This document shows positions 1 through 13,867 of a stretch of DNA of 64,000 nucleotides, in pieces; position 1 is the first letter of the stretch, and every line of letters starts with the position of its first letter. A program made the translations under genes and the position numbers. The notes under the pieces are model-generated. The model was not told where the DNA came from, did no database searches, and saw only the letters and a list, made by a program, of their open reading frames with translations. This stretch comes from Liolophura sinensis (taxonomy: Eukaryota; Mollusca; Polyplacophora; Chitonida; Chitonidae): NCBI RefSeq assembly GCF_032854445.1, contig NC_088295.1:27453385-27517384 (forward strand). Direction: 5' to 3'.

Positions 1-1840
1 AATAGATTAATCACTGGTAACAATAGTAGCAATGAAGAACATTTCCTGCCAAAGTAATTCTGGCAAAAACTGAGTGGTGTGTTGGTCTTTCCTACCTCAG
101 TAATGGTAATATTTGGGCAGAGTAATGATGGTCAATACAACTTGGACCCATGTCATCATTGCTGCGAAAAGGTATCTCGTGAGTAGGGAGTTAAAACAAG
201 GTACATCTATACAAGTAAATGTTTTTGCAATGAGAACACAGTTACTATGGTAATGAACATGAGTAATGACCACCAGCCCTTGTTCAAGGAAGTCTCAGGT
301 TCAAATCCTTCTCTTGCTGGTTTGGCATGGCTGCAACCCTATACTACAAGTTTTTATTGCACACCTTGCATTTCCACATGACTTTGTACACTATAAGCAT
401 GATTCCTGGTTCATATAAGTGAAACAGTCATATGTATTCCACACCAAGCAAATTCCCACATGTAATATCATAGCCATGAACATTCAGTTTACAGTGAACA
501 AAACCCGAGGGCAAAGGCTGCAAAAATGATTGCATAAATATGACATAACATAAAGTCAAAGTTCACATACTTGTGCTTACAAACTGTGTATCACCAGCAC
601 TTGGTTCAGTGTACACATGTAGGATTATATGTAATAATAAAATATGAGATGGGGACAACAAATAGAATAGATTCAACAATCCTGAAGAAATGGGTAACAA
701 ATGTTGTAATGCTGGACTACATAGATACTACATACAAACACGCATGATTACATTCATAAGCAGTTGATAATTGACCCTGGTTAAGTTTTTATTTACATGT
801 ATCTTGCCATGATCAGATGTACTTTTTAGTCATTCTACAATAAACAAATACAAAACAGTACATACTAATCAAAATACCTCCAAAAATAAAAATTTCATAA
901 ACAATTAATGTACACGATATTATTTCTACAGGAAACAAAATAAAAATACTTACATCAGCTGATACAATTTGCTTACTCCAATCACAGATATCACAAAACT
1001 GCATTGTTACAACAATAGCATCTTTGCCAAACCATAACTGTACATACAATTATCAAAATCACTTCACACGTCAACTTCTCATCTACAGGAATTCAAAACA
1101 AGGATAATATGTTTACTTGTATTATGCACCGTTAAGGAAGAAAAATCTGAAATGTTAATCACATGGATTAATTGATGGTCCATGATCCATCATATTTATC
1201 AGGATCCCTCTATTCATACAAGCAAACATATGTGGACTGTAGAGAGGAAGGAAATGTCCAGGTCAACCATTCTGCAGACAGCTCAAATTATTAAACCTGA
1301 TAAAATGAAATATTATACGCCACGTTAAAAAGAAAGAGCGCTCCTTGTCTGACTTCCTGCTCATAAGAGTCACATAAGTGTGACAGCATGCCCGAGCGCA
1401 GAGCCAATTAACAGGGGTCAAGACTAGGCTGACCTCATCACGGAAACAACATGGCCGCTATATACCGGTACACGTACATGTTGGTGAAGAAATCTTAGCA
1501 GGCTCTTAATGATACTATCAAAAACACTGCTATAAACATTTATCTTGAAGTCCACTGAAAAATACTGCAGCCTGGTCTGATATCAACTTTGATACCAGTA
1601 TGTGACAGACGTAAGGGTTGTAGGCGAGACAAACCATACCAAGTCTGACAGATACCATACCTTTCAAGATACCTGACAAACCTAACAACTTATGGCTGCA
1701 GAACGAGCTGGATGTAAACACACCTCTTTCTACAGTTTAACCAATAGGACAAAAGACTACTGAAGATAATGATAATCTTTCCTTTTCAAGCAAAGAAGAT
1801 TTTTTATCAATCCTTGTTTCTCTCATCAAAATTATCTAAA

Positions 1841-1976
1841 ATTTTTATTTACTTATTTTTATTTGACTGGTGTTTCACACCATACTCAAGAATATTTCAC
1901 TTCATGTATACGACGGCGGACAGCATTATGGTGGGAGGAAACTGGGCAGAGCCCGGGGGGAAACCCACAACCATCG
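1841..1976 (-). repeat. SINE family 1, truncated copy
   Basis: The plus strand shows a T-rich stretch with TTTA-like units, then the diagnostic core (tggtgtttcacaccatactc, then aagaatatttcac, gacggcgg, cagcattatggtggg, gcccggggg, aaacccac). The same core recurs at 15.8, 30.7, 36.5, 51.6 and 58.8 kb. In the functional sense the element lies on the minus strand, with its A-rich tail at 1841. The tRNA-like head is missing, so this copy is 5' truncated. Several substitutions relative to the other copies suggest an older insertion. Confidence 0.8.
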
Positions 1977-3539
1977 TAAAGTTTTGCTATGAAATACACA
2001 GCAATGAAATACACAGCAATGATATACCCAGATAAACTTACATGTACACATACCAAGTTACTTTAACATGGTCCATACAAACATTTGACATAATTTATTG
2101 TAAATGTATAAAAGGCAGACGTTTCTGGTGCCTGTAACCAGCCGAAGGGCAGGTAGTTGTACATGTAGCTTGTGGTCTGGTACAGGCAGAGGGCTAAGAT
2201 GGCTATCTCCCAATCACACCATGCTCCACACTCCTCTTGGCCATTCTTACATAACAAGCCACCTCTTGTACTGCATGTCCCACAACATCTGCAGAGGGCA
2301 AAAGATTCCAACCATACATCATGCCTGCCTGAAACTCTAGCTATCTTCAAAGGTTGTTCCATTCTAGATCCCCAAGGGAGGGGGGCATGTGCCCACAGCA
2401 CTGTGCCCATGGCCTTTCCCCCACATGCAGCATGTAGGCTTAATGAGCTGCTCAAACCACATGATGAGGCTAACTTAAAAGCTGAAGGCACAATTAATCA
2501 GGTCATAGGCCAACACCTAGTTATCCATATCCTTAGAGTCTGGCAGGCTTGGGTAGACTCCAGTTACCTGTGTATGTGCTTCTCAAGAAAGCTCACTACA
2601 GCCACCATTTGGACACCACATTAAAGTCTAATATCAACACGACTAAAATACTGTCATCCTTTGACATGTAATAGGATTCTTTTTTAATTAAATAATGATT
2701 TAATATTGTGACGTAAGTTCAATCAAAAAGACTGACAGGCAAAGACCTTCATACTTGATTAGAATTACATAACATTCCTCAAATCGAATCGATAAATGTA
2801 TGAATAAATATAAGAAATGTTAAGCCCAAAAAGTTTTATGACTTTCAACAAGTAATAATATTACTATTGTTTCAAAAATGACTGAACTTCAGCACAACAG
2901 TATAGAATGGCTGTGATTTTAAATTCCAAAAAGTTAGGGGACACATTTTACAAAATACATGGATTTGTGTAATTGAAAATAATTGTTGAAATTAAAGCAT
3001 AATGAATAATTCCATTAATCTGAATTTCAAAAGTATCCAGTGCATCACCAATGTGCAAATGAATACATAAAAAAATCCAAAAATATATACCACAAAGCTT
3101 ACAGTTCTAAAACATGCTGAACCATACTCCCACCTGTATAATTTACCATATACAATATCGACGATGATTCCTATGAACTTCCTACATATGAGCAGCCGCT
3201 CATAATTAAAATGAAATCCATCATAAAATATGCAATCATACTGCACTACAGAATTTCCAATGGACCAATACATAAGTGCTGTACCAAAATCCATGCTTTT
3301 CTAATAAGAAGCTAAGGACACCAAATGCCAGATATAAGACTCCCATTACATGAAACTTATTATGGTTTTAATTGTCATATTTTCATTTAAATGGCCATTT
3401 AAGTTTCACATGCAAATCTTGGAAAATGACTTTTATTGACCTTTATACAAAGGTGTTAAGGGGATTGTCTGGAAGATCATATCCCCCTGAAAATTTCAAG
3501 TTTCAGCATCAAAAGTAATTATTTAATATAATGTCTGAA

Positions 3540-3708
3540 CATAGATACTGTGTCTAATTTCAGACAGGCGTTTTGAGGTTTGTTTGGAACATTGGAATGA
3601 TATCCATCTGGAAAATGGTAAATTTCAGCATCAAAAATAATATTTTGTGACATTTATTTGCCTCTAAAAATGCACTTTTATGGGCAAAATTTTAGGTCAT
3701 TTAAGGTA
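3540..3708. mobile_element. MITE family, partial copy
   Basis: The segment aligns by eye with the right part of the complete copy at 41743-41963. Shared blocks are gttttgaggtttg, a ggaaaatg-like block, tttcagcatcaaaaataata, ttatttgcct, aaaaatgc and the right terminal repeat GGTCATTTAAGGTA at 3695-3708. The left terminal repeat is absent. A second diverged piece of the same core (tttcaagtttcagcatcaaaag) lies just upstream near 3495-3520, so this locus holds either a rearranged copy or two overlapping fragments. Confidence 0.55.
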
Positions 3709-6700
3709 AACCAAAACTAGCTTTGTGGAATCAGATTCATGTGCTACAAGTGTTTGGCCATCACAGTTTTACTCTATATTTCTGTCTTCTGTAACACCTG
3801 GTAACAAAACCAGTGGTTACTAACCACTTTGAAAAGTATATGTAGTATACTCAAAGCTTTAAATGACATTTTTGGCATATCATAATTAAGAATTAATGCA
3901 AGAGAGCAAAAATTCAGAGAAAGAAACCAGAGATATTTTACATCAACTTCTTGGATCTCAGTAAACGTTTACAACTGAATAATACTGATAAAAACTCAGA
4001 TACACTAATATCAGAGAATATCTGTCAAATTTGGCAAGATCCTTGTTGGCAAGAGCAAGAAGACTTCAAGAAGCAAAAGGCATGCTGTGAGGACATTGGA
4101 CTCGGGGGTTGATAGAGTGAATGTGCCCCAGAGATAGATACATCTCAGAGTGTTTGATGTGCTGACAATTCAGGTGAGATAAACCATCAACCTTCATATG
4201 TTTTTGAACAGGTTTATCAGGGCTGACGCCAAGGCCTCTAAAGTGGAGCACAAACTAGTGTTCTGGCGCACCCAGTTACCAACGGGGGATCAGCTGAGAG
4301 GGGCCAAATCAGCCAGAAACATCAAAACAGACGCAGACTGACTGCAGCATGTGATCATCAGTACCTTACTACCTATACAGCCTGTAATGAGGTCCAGGTT
4401 GGCACTGTCAGAGCCACTATAAATCCAAAGGTGTGCAATAAAGAGAGGAGACATACAGCCTCTCAGTCATGATAATAGCCAATAAAACACATCACGTTGA
4501 TCAACACTGGCTCTTATATCACCAGCCAGACCTGCTGTAAATCACACACTCTCCACTTGACTCTACTTGAGCAGCTTGTTCACCTAATTGGGCAAGAGCC
4601 TCAAAAAAACTAGGTAAAATTCAAAGAATGTTCATGTTTGATACAAATTTTTGATGAAAGGAAAACAAGATTATAATCAACATGTACATTTACAGGTGCG
4701 ACAACTTTGTGATGTTGTGGTACACTATCTCCGTAGTAGTGAGTCAGTCATTTGGGAGCTGATTTATGCTTGAGCTGTTGCCCTGCTTTCTTAATACATC
4801 TGCTTCTCAACTTTACATCATGGTCCTACACCAAAATGGAACAAATCTACAAATTTATGAGCCTGGAAAAAGACTGATTCTTCAGTTCAAGCTCTCTTAT
4901 AACCATATTCCTCAGATGTGATACTAGCGTAAAACAAGGAGTTACTTCCTTATGCAAACAAAACTGATCTGTTAAAACAGAGATTTGCATCCTTTCATCA
5001 TTTTCAGTTTGCACATTTTTTTTCTCTGGAAAAATGCAGATACATGATGCAGATACAAAATGTTTATGGTACTGCGCTACAGGTCATAATAAACTGTGCA
5101 TGTGTGCTTTGCTCTACTGCTCAGCCCAATCCCACACATAACAGTACATGTGTATGACAGGGAGTCACTGAGCACCTCCAGGTCTTACTCCAAAGCTCAT
5201 CTGCATAAGGCAGATCTCCAGTTTCCAAGGATCTACCACTGTAGACTGCAGAAGCCACTAAATATAGAAACCCTAACACTCTGGTTGAACTTGGCTCCAG
5301 AGTTATCCACCCTTGGATGCCTTTCCATACCAGTCATCAGCAGCAGTGTGGGAAGATGGAAAGATATATATTGGTGGTTTCCACACTTAAGACAAGCAGT
5401 CCCAACACTATCCACATCAAACGTGGATGTCTTTAATCTACCCTCAAAGGTGCACAGTGGTGGTTAAATTCTGAAAAAAACAACAACAACCCATTAATGA
5501 GCCTAAGAGGATTTAACATTTGCATCCAGTTGTAGATATTAGACACACACAAGACTCATTTTGAACTGCTAAAATGAGCTTGAAATCCACCACACTAGAG
5601 CCACAACCACGACAGATCACCTCTTCGCAAGCCTCAGTACCAACCTGGAATTGGGAGAGGTGTGTGAGAACAGGTGTTCGGAAAGCTTCCACTCACATCG
5701 GGGAAAGAAGAAAAAAAAACCTCCTTGGGATTCACTAACACCTTGCTTTTATATACAAGAAGCTATTTACAACATTTTGCCAGCACTGATCGACGCAACA
5801 CTCTGCGAGTGAACCCTAGCCGCTTATAGCTTACATCATGTGAAGCTAGCCTCCTACATGTAACCCGCACGCAACAAATCACACTCCACTTCTACATTTA
5901 ACATGTTTATAAAAAGCCCTGAAGCAAAGCACAGAGCGTGGGGATAATGTTAACATGTAAGCTTAGCAGGTCTTTGACATGAAACAGTGAAACTAAAATA
6001 ATCTCTGGATTTGTCAAAATATCACAGTAAACAGGACCCTTGTTACTATGGGAACAAACCACAAAAGTACATCAAGATGGCAACTAACCATTGTAACCAT
6101 ACAAACAGCATCAGGAAAGAACTTTCTCCATAGTTTTAGATATGGCTTTTGTGCAATATCCTCTCATACAACATTTGTGTCAATATGATTACAAAAACAA
6201 TCTATGTTTCTAATATACTAAAAGTGTGAAATTATGAGATTCCACTAATTAAAGGTATGCTGTCGGTAAATCTGGAAGAGGAGAAGAATTCTACGTTCAT
6301 ATTCACCTTTCCAGAAAAAAACACAAAACAAATACCTGACATCCTATAACAGTTACATGCATGTAAATCCAAGTAGCCAGATTGGATGCTACATGTGGAT
6401 CCATGGTGAGTTTACCTTAGCACATGTGACTGACTACACAGCAGTATGAGTCTACAAAAGCAAGCAATTGGCTAAGACATCTTGTCTGCATACATATACA
6501 AAATTACTTTGTAAAAATTATAATCAAGTATATTACATGTGTCTGCAGGACACAATGTCTACATTAACTTCCATTTACAATAGGAAATTACATTCATGAG
6601 ATGAACCTCATGCTTAAATATTCATTAAATATGCATTTCTGCAATCAAAACCAAAGGACTTGACAACTTTAACAATGCGGAACTAATCATGTAGGCCGCC

Positions 6701-7559
6701 AAATTTTTAAAATAGACATGCAACACTGACCCCAGTATGAGATAGCATGGGATTTTACGGTCAACTGAAACGCAGCACACTGCACAGTTTAGAATAGTGC
6801 ATGCGAATAAATGTTAACGGGTACAAGTATATGTGTGAAAAATGCCCTTCGTGTCAAGATACATATCATAATGGAGTGCATACATGCATGCATATGCTTA
6901 AAACCATCATTTCAAGATGACAATCTAAGCCTTCAACGAATATGATTTCAGAAATGACTTGGTGAGCTAAAGTGAGTTAAGCCGCTCAACAGTCTTTTTC
7001 AGAAGTTACACTATAATGAAATAAAATTTAGCATTTTGTAAAGGTAATATGTTGATTTATTGCTGACAGACCTTTAGAAGTTCAGGTCCCAAAAATCAAG
7101 CACATTTCTCCATATACACAAGTTTCCAATCAGGAGTTATTCCCCTTTCTGTGGCTCACCTTACAGTACAAGTATCCTAAATACAAGTGAAATCCTTTTC
7201 TCTTTAAATCAAACTGAAATACTTTTACTTAAAAGCACCTAACTTTCACTGCAATTTTCAATGTAAGGACCATCAAGCCTTCCAGGCAACTGTATTTAAA
7301 AATTTCTGAGACAAAGGTAGTTAAACAGATGGAACTATTTAAAATGTGGCATGAACTGTTTTAATCTGAACATTTTCAGATCAGGTCTGTACTCTTTCAA
7401 TGGGCATCCATATGGAGTAGACTGATCCTGCCATTAGTGGTGACCAGGCATTAAATTTCATAAATCTCAGTCTAACCTAGATAATCTTTCAGATAAGGTG
7501 ACACTAGTGTTATTTTGTGATTTACGGGAAAGCCAACACTAAAAAAACTACAAAGAAAG

Positions 7560-7797
7560 GTATCAAAATTAAATTAAAATCCACCTTTTTATTTTGTCTG
7601 TTCATAATCATTTTTATGATTTTCCTACTTTTTTCATGACTTTCCAATTATTTAAATATGTCTTTAACAGGAACAATTGTTCACATAATCCACCTTTCCC
7701 ACAAATTAGAGGATTTTATTTTTATACCCTCTGATGACACTTCAAAAATGATTTATTCTACCCATAAAACAAAAGTTAAACAGGTGTGGCCTAATGG
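7560..7797. repeat. Dispersed repeat, copy 1 of 2
   Basis: The segment matches 35155-35395 in the same orientation, with scattered substitutions. Shared landmarks in order are an attaaaat-ccacctt start, a ttttgtct/tgttgtct block, tcatgattt followed by ctactttt or cctgctttt, a t-rich aactttca-like block, ttattctaccc-ataaaaca versus gtattccacctgtaaaaca, and a closing ggtgtggcct. No tRNA-like head, terminal repeat or coding frame is apparent, so the class is unknown. Confidence 0.5.
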
Positions 7798-8045
7798 TGA
7801 GGAGTTAATTTGGTAGCAAATTTAATTTATATTTAATTTACGAAATTAAACACATATACTTCTGTTTCAGCCTAAGGTTTTGCTTATCACAAGAGATATA
7901 AACATACAAATGATTAGTTTTCAACTATGCACAAAGTCCGACAAAAAAGACACACTATAAACTAAAGTCCAGATGTTCGAATTTTAAATGGAAAAACCTA
8001 CCAAACAGAAGAGAATACAGTGTACATGAAAATCCATTACCTGAA

Positions 8046-8365
8046 CGGGGGGTAATTATGAAAATAATAAACCGATTGTAATAAATTTTTAAGCATGTAC
8101 AAGTTTAGATGATTGGGAAGATATATAATATGATGTTTCATGGAAACAGGTTTAGTACTGGTACTTTAGGAAGAGCTGCATGGACAAATTTGAATACATG
8201 GAAGTACTGTTAGGCAAGTCCTAAATGGGGCTAATTATGAAAATTTTCCGATTGCCATTAATCTTAAGCATGCACAAGTTCAGATGGATGATAGATAAGA
8301 TGTATGGAAAGTGTCACTAAAATCAGGGCAGTAGTTTGGAGAAGATGCATGGATTCCACCCCCCA
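8046..8365. repeat. Diverged local direct duplication
   Basis: Two head-to-tail copies of about 175 bp are visible. Both contain ggggtaattatgaaaat or ggggctaattatgaaaat, then ccgattg, taagcatg-acaagtt, agatgat, aagatat or agatgta, a tttggagaagatgcatgga-like block and a closing ccatgga or ggattcc block. The second copy ends in a C/A-rich tract (ccaccccccacacccccc, near 8358-8380). No gene is present. Confidence 0.5.
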
Positions 8366-11300
8366 CACCCCCCACACCCCTTAACTTTGTATAACTGGGC
8401 AGTGCCTTTTTGTGACATGTTCATAGCATTTCCATGATGTAACTCTTTACAATGCTGATATCAATTCTGTATGTATGCCTGACTCATCAAATAACTAGTA
8501 GCTGTAGTAAATGTAGAATGTATTTAAAGATTAAAACTCTTAGAATCAAACATCATTTAACTTCTCACTTCCATAGTTTTGCACTAGCAGCTGTATTTTA
8601 GACTCCAAGGGCAACAACTCTAGTTCCATGCTGCAAACCAGTATCAGATCCATTCCATCTACACATCTATGTGTTTACCAAGATGCAGGAACTATAGGTT
8701 CAACCATCTGAAATAGGCTAAGCAAGAATTTCACTACAGAAAGTTTAATATGGTTGGTCAGATATATATTAAATGACAACTAAAACTAAGAACTTCTTAA
8801 AATGAACAGTTCCTCATTTGTTTAAAACTATTTTAAGATTTAATACTAGACTAACTGTAAGCCTTGAAGTCTTTAATTTTGTATTTAGCCCTAAATAAAT
8901 GTGTAACAAAATATTAAAAATGAACAAAATCTTCTGCTGTTATACTTTTACTTTGGAGAAATTCATGGCTGCTCAGTTAGCCGAAACTTTTAAATACAAA
9001 ATATGACATCCCAGTTTTATTAAATATCAGCTAATACACTTTCAAACAACTAGGCCAAAAATATTACACTGAGCAGAAATAACTATACTTAAGTCTTTCA
9101 TCTAAGGCAGCCCAGTTAATAAGAAAACCATATGTATTAGAAAGAAAAATTAACTGAACAATAATAAATTACATATGACATCAACAGACGAAGCACAAAG
9201 TTATTGCACATGTTAAAAAAAAAAATGAGAAGGACAAGCCTTACACCCACTTGCTGTGGTGACTGTTAGATGGGGATCCTGAGTAACCCCATTCACAAGG
9301 CTACATAAATGCAATGTGGTGTAAGATGATGTACTAGTAAAACAGAATTAGCCTCAGAGATGTTGTCGTGCTGACATATCCCCAGCCGAACTTTTAATTC
9401 CTGTTGACACTAACCTACTTTTGTGTTCACATTCCGATCTCTTCATCCATCCCCACACTTACCTAAAACACTGGGCCATCACATCCTTGTTTGCTGTCCA
9501 CAGTAAAAACCTGACAGTCGGTAAAATCCATTAACACTATCTGTTCAATTGAAACTAACCTGGAAAATAAGAGAAAGAATTTGGGATGAAAAATCCATGT
9601 TTTTCTAACTGCTGTCTGACAAACTTTACACTAACACTATAAAATGCTGGCTTCTGTGTGAAAACACCTTAACTGTGACAAATATCCATCTTTGAAGCGG
9701 ACTGTTCAGTAGCACAAAAGGCTGAATCAAACCAACGTGACAGTCAACTTACCACTTAAGCACTACGTTCCACACCTGATAAAATGATATATGGTATGCA
9801 TTACACAACTGCAATTACCCTGAAAATCATGTGAGGAAAAACGAATTCAAAACAGCCTCCTTTTTACTATGAAACAAAACAAATCTAGCTAAGAGGACAT
9901 AACATGCATGGAGTTTTTCCATATATAGTATTCCTGAGAAAGTCAAATACAAAAATTCTAAGTTTATGAATCCAAGTCCACCTAAGTGTATACTGATGGC
10001 ATACATTTTACCTGTGAAATTTCTGATTAATAATTCCAGAACTTTAGCCCTTTCACAAGCAGATAAAGCACTGCAGCCCTCACATATGGTTAAATCTCTA
10101 CAGTAGGTGTACAATTTGTCCTCACCAGTTCTGATCGTACGTATATGTATGTATCCCTCATGAATCTTGACTCACGCATGTTAAGGTCATCTTCAGCAAC
10201 TGCATATAAAATATAAGCCAGATCACAGCAGGGCACTTTTCATCTATAGTCATTACGCCTCTGGTGGCATTTCCAAACCTTTTTGCGGACAATACAATTA
10301 CATACATTATCCATGGAATGGCGCATGTGTATAAAGAAAATTACACACTGACAGACCAGATGGAAGGCAAGTCAAAAGCCTGCTGTAAGTCGAAGTAAAG
10401 GATGGCATGTACTAGAAGAGTGGGTCTGGCCGTGTGACCACAGTCCTCTACAGTTATCAGGGCAGGGGACCAAACAAGCCTTAACAATGAGCAGACAGTA
10501 TGATAACAGTTAACTACCAGGGTCTCTCAGGATGTGTCAATCACTGCAGGCACAGCAGAACCACATGGACCAAGGATAACATACTATAGTATCAGCCACA
10601 AATCCAACAAACTCAAAGCCATTCAGAAATGATGAATAGTCTTCAAACGAGAGGAATAAACAGAATTTATCAAGAATATACTTAGATATGGTATACATGG
10701 TCTTACTTCCAAATTATAGGTGCCCAAAACTGAATGGCAGATACAGACTAGAGCCAAGGATTCTAATAACGATAGACTTTATCATGTTAGTCATGTGAGA
10801 ATTGGCTTTAACAAGAAACAACAATTCATGAATGCCTTTCCAGATATGAATTATACAGTCATACGGTACAGTTAAACACCACTGCATTTTCTGACAGAAA
10901 TTATTGAAACTGGGCAAGCCTTCATCTTATCCTTCAGTCACAAGTCACAAACATTTTTAATAAAGTTAAAAGTCTGATACTAAAATATCAGCAAATTATA
11001 GGTCTTGACCCACTGGGCCACAGAAAGCAATCACTATACACTCTCTATTTCTAAAGGACAGCATAATCATTTGTATCCATTACAATGTTAAGAAAAACAC
11101 ACCATTTACAGGTTCCTGTACAGAAAAAGGCTGTGGACTAGCTGGTTTCACTACAAAAAGCAATAAATGTTCTACCTAAGGATACAGTAATAGGCACTCA
11201 CCATAATTCAGTCATTGGGGTATACCAAAAGATGATCAAACTCAAAGTTTAAAAAGTGGGCTGAATGAAAATTAAATTGCTAGGTGTTGTATTTATTCAG

Positions 11301-13867
11301 ATGGCCTATGTGACATATGTAAATGACGTCCTAACATTTCGCATCCCAACAAAGACCACATTTAGATTCAAACAAATGTCAGTTAAAACATAGCCTAAAT
11401 ATTAGACTAATGTTGAAACTTACATTTCCCACTAGGATATGATCCTACTTTCCAAACAAACCTTAAACACCTTTCTACAGAACCTACAGAACTCTTCAGC
11501 AAATACAGCAAAATGTGCAACTTAGTTTTGGGGGGAACATTAGGCTATTTACTGTATGTCATTAACTAAAAGTTACATCAGCTCTGCTAATTAATCCTAG
11601 ATTTTAGCTGACAGCATGAATATGTAATTGCTAACAGGGAAATTTCATACACATCAGCAGAAATATCTACCAACATATTTTTTCCGGCCTTTTTCTTCCA
11701 CTGAAACTGAAACAATAATGTAATGTTAAATCTCTCATTTTCACTGACATAGATAGAGCTGGAAGTGACGCATACACATAAAGGGGTATACTGCACAGCC
11801 TGTATTTATCCAGAAACTGTGGAAGACCAAATACTGCATGTCTGTCATTCTGTTTGGCATATCCTTACACGCAAATGTACATGTGATTTAGCTGCAATGG
11901 AATGTTGTGAAATGTCACCAGTAATTTTCTCTATATCATGTTCCTCAATGTCACAAAACCACGTGTAAAATAGTGATTTCATTAATAGGAACATGTTACA
12001 CTCCGACTCACTCACAAAATCATTTTAGCTAGTCACTTTTATTCATGCTTGATAAATTTGGATGGGAATGGAATTAAATAAAATGTAGCGATGTTTAATT
12101 TGCTTTATCTGTGGCTGTATATATAATGATCAGGAATGTATAACTGAATGACACCAGAATTGGGGCTACGGACAAACATACACATAAACTTGATGTCATA
12201 AAACACAACATAAATATGAAGGTAATACTCTATACCAAAACATGAATTTACACGTACATATATGTATATCAGCATACATGTATAAAACTAAAGTTTTAAT
12301 TAGGGTACAGTCCATAAACACACACATATCACAACCTATATATGATGACGTATAACATTTGTTATCCAATGATACAGAGCTAATAGTAATAGTTAAACAG
12401 CTAAAACCCAAATATATCAACTTGAGATAAGTAGGCCTAATCTGTCATAAACTGTACGTACATGCACATGTATGTGTACCGAAGCTAAGAAATCAACCGG
12501 CAAAGTGATCCTGCCTCTATAATAAAACTCGGAACTGTTGTCATTTCTACCAATCCAGCACACCATCATCTAGAGCAAGATGATAAAAGATTATACAAGT
12601 TGGCTATTTTCTTATCTAACTCTTCTGCTATTCTTTTAGGCAAGTTAAAACAGCTGCTAGGAATTGACTAACATGTAACAAAGATATGACACACTCCAAA
12701 AACCTATTTCAAGTGAACATAAAGTCTGCCACTATGTATACATAGAAAAACGGATATAGGACACAGTTATCAAACAAAAATATGTAAAAAATTCTATGAA
12801 GTTTTGAAAGGTAAGAAGAAGAAGTTCAGCATTAGAGATACAGCACTGATAGAACGCTCACTCCGAGTAGCCATGTTGTAGAAGCCTTTATAAACTTGGT
12901 CACTGAACCACTAGCACTGAAAGCATCACGTGATAATTGGCTGTCACATCCAAAAACCATGTCAGGAAAATATCTTCCCAAAATATTCATGAAAGAGTGT
13001 TCCAAATCAGAAGGTCCTGACATGTTTGGTAAATTCCCTGAAGTGGGTACAGCCAGCTAGGCCTACAGCTTACACTCATGCAGGTTGAAGACGAGGACTA
13101 GCAGGACCGTTGAAAAACGGCGGTTGTGCCAACGAAGATCGTCCTGACCGAGCGATAAGCTAAAAAAAACATAGGCAATTTGAAAAAAGAACAGAGTTGA
13201 TATTCTTTGGTTGCTTATCAGGCATTTGTACTTTCTCACTGTCACTGTTTAATACCGATGGTACGGGAGAGCCCCTAGTTTTTGTGAAGTCAATCTAGTT
13301 AGCTATAACATGGCAATATGGTGTCACAAAATGAGTGGCTAGGCACTGACGATCATTTGCTATTTATTTTGTTGATAAGAGGTGTAGAATTTTTAAAACA
13401 TTTCTGGGATACCACCTTATTAATTTATTCAGATTCAGTGGCTGACTTTATGTTTACTTTCAGCATGCTTGAGAAGTGAGTAGACCTAAAGCTGTTGATA
13501 TGTATTTTCAATGGATTACTACAAATGTACTCTATATTAATAAATTCTTCTCACCTACAAAAAAACTCGGGTGTAGTTAACATAGCATTGCATGGAATTT
13601 TAAAAGCCACAGTTCAGTAAAATGTTGCGTGTTCATGTACACAATTTGTGCCAAGTAATTTTTTTGTCACAGTTGTCAAGGCCGTTACACATAACATCTG
13701 TATCACTCCATCCCTAAGGCACTACTCCATCAATAAACACATTTGTACTAATAAATACACAGTAGTGTTTGAAAAAAGTTAACGGCACACCTTTGCAAGT
13801 ATGGCGATCTAACGAGCTTGGGTGGATGACCACCAGCCCTTGACCAATGAGAGAACATGTCTTAATC

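Larger units (their letters stand above)
1..13860. other. Gene-free AT-rich DNA, left end of window
   Basis: No open reading frame here resembles a protein family I know, and the longest ones (for example 2172-2624 on plus and 2063-2491 on minus, overlapping each other) have no domain-like pattern. The stretch holds one SINE, a partial MITE, one long dispersed repeat and one local duplication, all listed separately. A few short splice-flanked open segments on the minus strand (954-1037, 10126-10199, 13074-13159) are treated as findings. It may be intergenic, or an intron of a gene that extends beyond the window. Confidence 0.6.

Noticed and set aside
262-320. B-box-like ggttcaaatcc suggesting a tRNA gene
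   Set aside because: No A box at a valid distance and no cloverleaf. The preceding gaccaccagcccttg also occurs near 13827, so this is probably a repeat fragment.
1450-1497. ATG in a good start context (aacaacATGGCCGC) on the plus strand
   Set aside because: The frame closes after 15 codons with no convincing donor before the stop.
2063-2624. Overlapping 142- and 150-codon frames on opposite strands
   Set aside because: Neither shows a domain, a family motif or flanking splice signals. They reflect a locally GC-richer, stop-poor stretch.
12630-12672. Plus-strand acceptor (ctgctattcttttag) followed by a short frame ending in TAA
   Set aside because: Only about ten codons are open and there is no supporting upstream exon or nearby polyadenylation signal.
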